Shown piece by piece: positions 58,560-64,000 of a DNA stretch of 64,000 nucleotides. This DNA is from Lenzites betulinus (lineage: Eukaryota; Basidiomycota; Agaricomycetes; Polyporales; Polyporaceae): assembly GCA_022264855.1 (NCBI GenBank), contig JABYQU010000003.1:682001-746000 (forward strand), written 5' to 3'. The translations under genes were made by a program, and so were the position numbers. The notes below the pieces were generated by a model. That model did not search any database. It was not told the origin of the DNA and saw only the letters and a list, made by a program, of their open reading frames with translations. The number at the start of each line of letters is the position of its first letter. The first letter of the stretch is position 1.

Positions 58560-59589
58560 CCCACACTCTGGGCTCGCCCTCCTGGGGGCTCGGCGCAACC
58601 GCCTCCTCAACTCCGTCTATGCGCGCGAAGCCTCCCAGCGCACGCGCCGCGTCAGTCGTGGCAGTGCCCGACTGCGATCTTGTACTACGACAAGGTAAGT
58701 CATTCGATTCTACTCCCGCCCCTTGACCTCGACAGCCGCCTCCCGCCCTGCCCCTTCGTCTCGCGCCGAGCCCTGTGCAAGCGGCATACCAGGTCAGTCA
58801 CGTTCTACACGCCGGACTACGGGATGCACGTACCTGGTCGCTGCCCCCTCTTGCAACCGCCAACGCCGGTAGCGTGGACGCCGCGCTGCTCGGTCATCAG
58901 ACCTGGGTAGCCCCCTCTGCAAGCATGGAAGGTGGGTCAGCGAGCGGCGGCCGGGGATGGACATACCTGCGCGCGACGGCGGCCACGAGTGTGCGACCGC
59001 GACGGCGGCGGCGGGGATGGGTGTGCAGCAGAGGAAGGAGCTTGCCCGAGTGCTGCCCCACCCCACCGTCTATATGTACCTGCCCGGGCACAGCACTGCG
59101 CCGCGCACGGGCCCTCCGCCTGCCGGATGATCTGCGCGCTCGCGTCCTCCGCGGCGCCCAGCCCCGCACATGTACGTACATCTCCGTAGCATGTCGTATT
59201 TGCGCCGTCGCCTACAATCGACCAATTTCACCATGCGCCACCCTCAGGGTCTTGCGTCCGAGTCCGAACCTGCGGGAGCCAGTCGTCGTGTGCCACAGAC
59301 CACCCCGCTGCCCCGCCGCGACCCGTTCTGCGCACGGCGTCGGATAACATCCTCCGTGCCCCCAATGCCATGGGCACCCGCATCTCCCGCGTGCGTCCGC
59401 CCTTCTGCCCGTCGCCCGACCCTGAGTGCGACGCCCGTCGCGACCGCCATTCCGGGAAGGCTCGCCCACGCGTTCCGCCGCCGCACCGTGCTTTTCGCGA
59501 TCCAAATCGTACGGGATCGGGAGGTGCCACCAAGCCCTTAGTCGCCCCACAATGGATCGCCCACCCCGCATTAGGATCCTGTCACCTCC
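58560..59589. other. Intergenic, no supported gene
   Basis: About 1 kb with many overlapping Arg/Pro-rich frames on both strands. I see no motif, and no clear repeat before the satellite array begins. Confidence 0.4.
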
Positions 59590-62450
59590 CCGTGAGCCTC
59601 TACGTCCACGCCCATGTATATCCCCAGCATGTACCCCCAGCGTCCCCGCGCGTTCTGCGCCGAAATGAAAATCGACATTTGTGCGCATTTTGTGCATTTT
59701 CATGGCCCCGCACAAATATTCGCGTGCCCCCGGCCCCGCACTCGTCCCCGCGCGCTGGAAATTCGCATGCACGCTCGCCCATACAACGCGGCCCGTACCC
59801 CAGCTTTCCGCGCCCTCCGCGTCGAAAATGTACAGGTGCACTCTTGGGTGAATCCATGGGCTCCCCGAGGGAAATGCACACCGCCGCCCGTACGCGGCGC
59901 CCCTCGCCGCGCATTTTGGTACGCGTGCTACTACATACGGGGCGAGTACGCCCGTCAAATTGCAGCGCGACCCGAGCAAAATAGCGCGGGCCATGCCCAA
60001 TGGGTGATCTCGTGCATGCCCACCCGAGGATCGCCTCCCGCACACTGGGTTCTCGACGCCCCGCCGCGTAACCTCGTACGTCCTCTTTCCTGCACAAAAC
60101 GCACGTGCTCACAGAATCGCAGCGCGATCCGAGCAAAACGAAAACGGCTCGTTTTCGAGTGATTTCATGGACATTAACGCATTTTCGCACATTTTCGTTT
60201 CCCGAGCGCCCAGTTCTCAAGCCCTCGCCACGCCACTTTGGACGCGACATCCCTTCATAGTACGGCATCCAGCCCCGAAGTTACGCGACGATCCGCGAAG
60301 AAACCATTTGCGTCATTTCGAGGCCATTCCATGGGCACTCCATGGGCACACACCGTGGTCTGCCCACCCCGCACTCGTTTCGAGATCCCGCGCAGCGCGC
60401 CTTCGCACATAGACTCTCCTGTACGTACCGCATGCACGCACGAGGTTACAGCGCGATACGAGCTGATCGTGTTTTCAGTCATTCTGCTTGATTTCGCAGA
60501 TGTGCACAGAAAACCGCTCGCGCGCGAACGGATTCGCAGACGCTCGGCGTGCGACTTTGCAGGTCGACTCGTGTATACTCCCCGCATGGGCACACGAAGT
60601 TTCACGCCGATCCGAGCCGAACTCACTTCTGCCATTTTTCAAGCCATCCCGCAGGCATGCCCAGAACATCGTCCACTGCGCAACGCAGACGCAACTCCGT
60701 CGGACGCGATTGAAACGCCAAACTCGTGTGCATGAACGGCGTGTGCTCACGCAGTTGCGACGCGATTGGGGAAGAACTCATTTCTGCACCCTATGGACAG
60801 GGTCCATGGGCCCACATGGAGAACGACTCACCCCGCGCTGAGTTCCAGTCCCTGAGCCTTGCGCTTTGGTACGTCTACTCTCCTCTACGTACCGCATATT
60901 CTCACCGAGTTCCAGCGCGATACAACGCGAACGCGTGATCGCCTTCTGTGCCAGTCGCGGACACACGCGGAAATTCGCTCGCGCGCGAACGGGTTCGCAG
61001 ACGCTTGATACGCCACTTTGCAGGTCTACTGCCATATACTCCCCGCATGCGCACACGAAGTTACACGCCGATCCGAACAAAACTCACTCCTGCCATTTCT
61101 CAAGCCATCCCGCGGCCGCGCCCAGAAGATCGTCCACTGCGCAACGCAGACACATCCCCGCGTAACGCAATCGAAACGCCGAACTCGTCTGAATAGACGA
61201 CATGTGCTCACGCGGTTGCGACGCGATTGGGCGAAAATTCACTGCTGCACCCTTTGGGGAGGATCCATGGGCCCACATGGAGAACGACTCACCCCGCGAT
61301 GAGTTCTTGTCCCCGCAACGTGAGCTTTGTTACGTTCACTCTCCCATATGTATCGCACATGCTCACCGAATTCCAGCGCGATACGACGCGATTCCGCAAA
61401 CTTGTCCTCGCCTTCTGCGCCGGTCGCGTACGGGCACAGAAACCCGCTCGCGCGCGAACGAGTTCTGCGACGCGCGCTGTCGTACTTCGCAGTCGTAAAA
61501 CGGTATGCACCGCGCACATGCATACGAAGTCCTACGCCGTTCTAACCAAAACTCATGTCTGGGCAGGTTTCAAGCCATTTTGGCAGGTACACAAAGAGAA
61601 TTGCCCGCGCCGCGCCGAAATCTCTTCCCCATCCCATGCAACCTCGTGGAAATACTCACATGTATAGACGGTATGCTCCCACACCGTCGCGACGCGATTG
61701 GAGCACGTTGAAGCTCACATTTCTCGTTAGCAGGCAGTTCCATACACCCACATAGAGAACCGCTCCCGCGCTGCTCAGTTCGTATCCCCGCGACCTGCAC
61801 TTTGGTAAGATTACTACGCGTTATGTGTCGCACACGCTCACCAATTTACAGCGTGATCCGACTTGGACTCGAAACCATATCGGTTTCCTCCAAGTCCGCC
61901 GTCAGCCGCGGACGCGCCCAGAGAATGACACACCGCTAGCCGATGTCACGCATGCGCGCCGCGCAATTCCGTACGTTCCATCATGGATATGGGGCGAGTA
62001 TTGTCGTAGAATTTCAGCCAATTCTAGCGCGATCCGGTGATGCAATCAAGCCGCTCGCAAGCCATGTCACTGGCAGGGTCTCCCCGGAAAACGCCTCGCA
62101 GCCGGCCGGGCATACCGCCGTCCGCCGTAGACCTCTGTACGTCTTCTCCCATGCGTAGCGTACATGTGGTAATAGATTACAGGGATACTCATACACATTG
62201 GTTCAGGCGCCATCTCGCGGCCGTGCACAGAAGTTCCGGGGCGGCTGTACGAGTTTGCAAGCCTGCACCATGCCGTGTTGTGGATGCACTTTGAAGACTT
62301 GGCAGCGTCCATACGCGCCGTTGCAACCCGATATGAGCCATGATCAATACCGTCCCTCGGGTGCTATTTCCATGACTCCTCGACCAGTATATTCGTTGTG
62401 GCAGGCTCTGTTCGCGTCGTCCTGTGACACGTTTTGGTACATTCAGTCCC
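59590..62450. repeat. Divergent tandem satellite array, about 157-bp monomer, about 465-bp higher-order unit
   Basis: A core resembling CAGCGCGATCCGA, preceded by TCACNNA(G/A)TT, recurs near 59965, 60123, 60286, 60452, 60606, 60761, 60915, 61066, 61222, 61377, 61535, 61693, 61851, 62026, 62180 and 62329. That is about every 150-175 bp, mostly 152-158. Every third monomer is more alike: CTCGCGCGCGAACG at 60517, 60978 and 61447; ATGGGCCCACATGGAGAACG at 60806 and 61267; TTGCGACGCGATTGG at 60755 and 61216, with TCGCGACGCGATTGG at 61687. This gives a period of 461-471 bp. The edges (59.6-59.9 and 62.2-62.45 kb) are the most degenerate. No coding capacity is supported; frames inside are repeat shadows. 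At least 16 and perhaps 18 monomers are present. Confidence 0.8.
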
Positions 62451-62735
62451 ACGCTATATTGGCGTGCACGCGCCAGCTTATGAAGTGATCCAAACGAAAT
62501 AATGTCAGCGCACCTGCAGGCACTCGGTAGGGTCAGCGGAGGCGGGCGGACACAGGTGCGAAAACGGATGGACGACAAATCGGATATTCGAAGGCGCAGA
62601 CCCTCTCGACCGGCACGCAGCGCTGCGGCGGCGTCCCCAAATCCCAGTGTGTAGCCGCCCCGTCCTCTGGCGAGGTGAATTGTGTTTCCAGGGCGCCCAG
62701 CACAGATCACGGTGCACGGCGGAAATTGCACGCAC

Positions 62736-62790
62736 GGGAACAGGCTGGGTATCAGGGAGGTGGCACCTCCCTGATACCCTGCCTGTTCCC
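62736..62790. repeat. 55-bp near-perfect palindrome (27-bp arms, 1-nt centre)
   Basis: The left arm GGGAACAGGCTGGGTATCAG+GGAGGTG and the right arm CACCTCC+CTGATACCCTGCCTGTTCCC are reverse complements with one mismatch, separated by a single G. It could extrude as a cruciform or form a very stable RNA hairpin. Confidence 0.9.
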
Positions 62791-63570
62791 GCTAACTACG
62801 GCCTCATGTATCAATCAGCAGGTGGCCAGCGCCGCCTTCCCTTACGGAAGGCGTTTATATCGTACCAGTGGTATAGCTAGCTACATTTGCACCACAGTAG
62901 CATATTTTTGCTTCACCGAACAAGGTATTAACGGAGGTCAAGTCGCTTTCCAAGGGCACATCGCGTGCCGATGCCCCACGAGCACTAACGGGTGCATCCC
63001 GCCATCCCGCCGTGCTGCTGCCATCTGCATCGAAGCCCGCGAGGCTTCACATGGACGCACACGTCGGACGACATGCAGCGCCGCTGCCGACGCCAAGTCT
63101 GCACCTGTGTTGTGCCATGGGGGGTCTGCGAACGCCCAGAACGCGGGGCCGGCCTTGAGCGAGCCGACGCAGGCGACGACGTGCGACGTGTCGGCGCTCT
63201 GCCGCTCCCACTAGTACTCCTCACGTGCGGAGAACAGAGCCGCGGGCCGCGGGCGCTGCGCAGGGGGTGGTGTGCGGAGTCGAGCCGGTCGCCCCGGGGG
63301 ACTGGTGCGGCGCATGCGACGGCGTCGGATGCGGCCTGTGCGAAGAGTGGGAACGTGAGTGCGGGGCCTGGGAGGAGGGCGGGGCGATACTCACCATAAC
63401 GCAGGCGGGGAGGGGTAGCGGGCGGTGGGCTGTGGGCGGCGACGACGATGAGGGCAACAGCCTCGTGTATTCATGTTGTGTAAAGGGAGGGGCGGAGCCT
63501 GCGCAGGACCGCGTTGGCGAAGTCGTACGCGCCCTGGTGGACTTGTCACTTGTCGGGATGTTCCGGGGGT
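62791..63570. other. Region with no supported gene
   Basis: About 780 bp. On the minus strand, stretches such as LKAGPAFWAFADPPWHNTGAD (about 63100-63170) and AYDFANAVLRRLRPSLY (about 63470-63540) look protein-like, but I could not join them into one model. Confidence 0.35.
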
Positions 63571-64000
63571 TCATGCCTCAGCCGGATGTGCTCCGAGGGT
63601 GTCGACGGCGGCGGTAACAGATCGCGTGGACGCGGCTAGTACAGATTGGAGGGGCACTGCAGCCCTGAGCCGACCGCAGGCAGCCAATATATCCATGGCC
63701 GCCTCGGCTATCCCGTCGTTTTTTCGCCCTCCCGTCCACACCCTGCACTGCACCCCCCTGCCTTGAATCCACTCGGCGAACCCTACGGTACACGCATAAT
63801 ATCGGTAAGTAGACGGCGGGCGAGAGGGGCGATCGCTCGGCGTCCGGCATCGTGCAGACGGGCGGCGCACATCGTGGGCGCGGGCGAAGATGTAGGCGGC
63901 GAGCCATACTCCCGCTTCGGAGGCGTTCGCGCAAGGACGGCGGGCCGGCGAGTCTCCTTTGCAGCTCGCAACGGACTTGCCACGCGCGACCGCGCATCCT
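63571..64000 (-). CDS. Open reading frame running off the right edge, unidentified
   Basis: A minus-strand frame without stops from the window end to a TGA at about 63571 (over 140 codons). It includes SCKGDSPARRPCANASEAGVWLAAYIFARAHD, then FAEWIQGRGVQCRVWTGGRKNDGIAEAAMDILAACGRL, and ends VTAAVDTLGAHPAEA. Parts look protein-like, but GC richness also favours long chance frames. There is no recognised domain and the start lies outside the window. It could be the 3' end of a gene or a captured fragment. Confidence 0.25.
   Translation of the reverse strand, partial: GCAVARGKSVASCKGDSPARRPCANASEAGVWLAAYIFARAHDVRRPSARCRTPSDRPSRPPSTYRYYACTVGFAEWIQGRGVQCRVWTGGRKNDGIAEAAMDILAACGRLRAAVPLQSVLAASTRSVTAAVDTLGAHPAEA

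Noticed and set aside
59590..62450. Dozens of 60-280-codon frames across the satellite array
   Set aside because: Near-identical peptides recur at the repeat period and both strands are open, so they are by-products of the tandem repeat.

Overview
The window is fungal nuclear DNA, almost certainly from an agaricomycete basidiomycete. Genes are dense and carry many GT-AG introns, mostly 45-70 nt. Coding DNA is GC-rich. The products include class I hydrophobins, a cupredoxin-type GPI protein and several families best known from mushroom-forming fungi. A wood-decay or polypore-like relative is plausible, but the species is not determined. Exon-intron models were built by hand from splice sites and reading frame. 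For PDCD5, T5orf172, cupredoxin, MYND, both hydrophobins, EI24, BTB, NTAQ1, the giant disordered protein, the 184-aa protein, SDR and the glycosyltransferase, the spliced lengths are exact multiples of three.

Layout, left to right. 1-7.1 kb: CNOT4/Not4 ubiquitin ligase (-, runs off the left edge), PDCD5 (-), a T5orf172/GIY-YIG protein (+) and a two-domain cupredoxin GPI protein (+). 7.4-7.75 kb: a fold-back MITE with a perfect 9-bp target duplication. 8.1-9.2 kb: a MYND-finger protein. 10.4-10.9 kb: hydrophobin A. 11.5-18.3 kb: a minus-strand run of EI24, a BTB protein, the N-terminal glutamine amidase NTAQ1 and a small unknown protein. 18.4-22.5 kb: gene-poor, with a second MITE-like element. 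22.5-32.7 kb: a housekeeping block of POL5/MYBBP1A (+), MSH3 (-) and ATP12 (+). POL5 and MSH3 converge so tightly that both stop codons lie in one CTAG. 33.8-36.3 kb: a small secreted protein, hydrophobin B (an inverted copy of A and its flanks) and a decayed copy of the secreted protein. 37.1-45.8 kb: LETM1 (with an apparent 1-nt frameshift) and a 1707-aa disordered protein. 46.0-46.9 kb: an unknown protein. 46.9-52.8 kb: a gene desert. 52.8-58.0 kb: a short-chain dehydrogenase and an O-fucosyltransferase-like type II membrane protein whose fourth intron holds an insertion. 59.6-62.45 kb: a divergent tandem satellite with a monomer of about 157 bp and a three-monomer higher-order period of about 465 bp. 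62.7 kb: a 55-bp near-perfect palindrome. The rest, to 64 kb, holds no confident gene.

The genes do not form one pathway. They group loosely into genome maintenance and ribosome biogenesis (MSH3, POL5), mitochondrial biogenesis (ATP12, LETM1), protein turnover (CNOT4, NTAQ1, possibly BTB), and cell surface or secreted proteins (hydrophobins, cupredoxin, GPI-type protein, O-FucT-like enzyme). I saw no metabolic gene cluster, defence island, CRISPR array, rRNA or tRNA. The most notable signals are structural: the inverted hydrophobin duplication, the satellite array, two MITE-like elements, the shared stop codons, a set of coding micro-exons, and the loaded intron of the glycosyltransferase gene.
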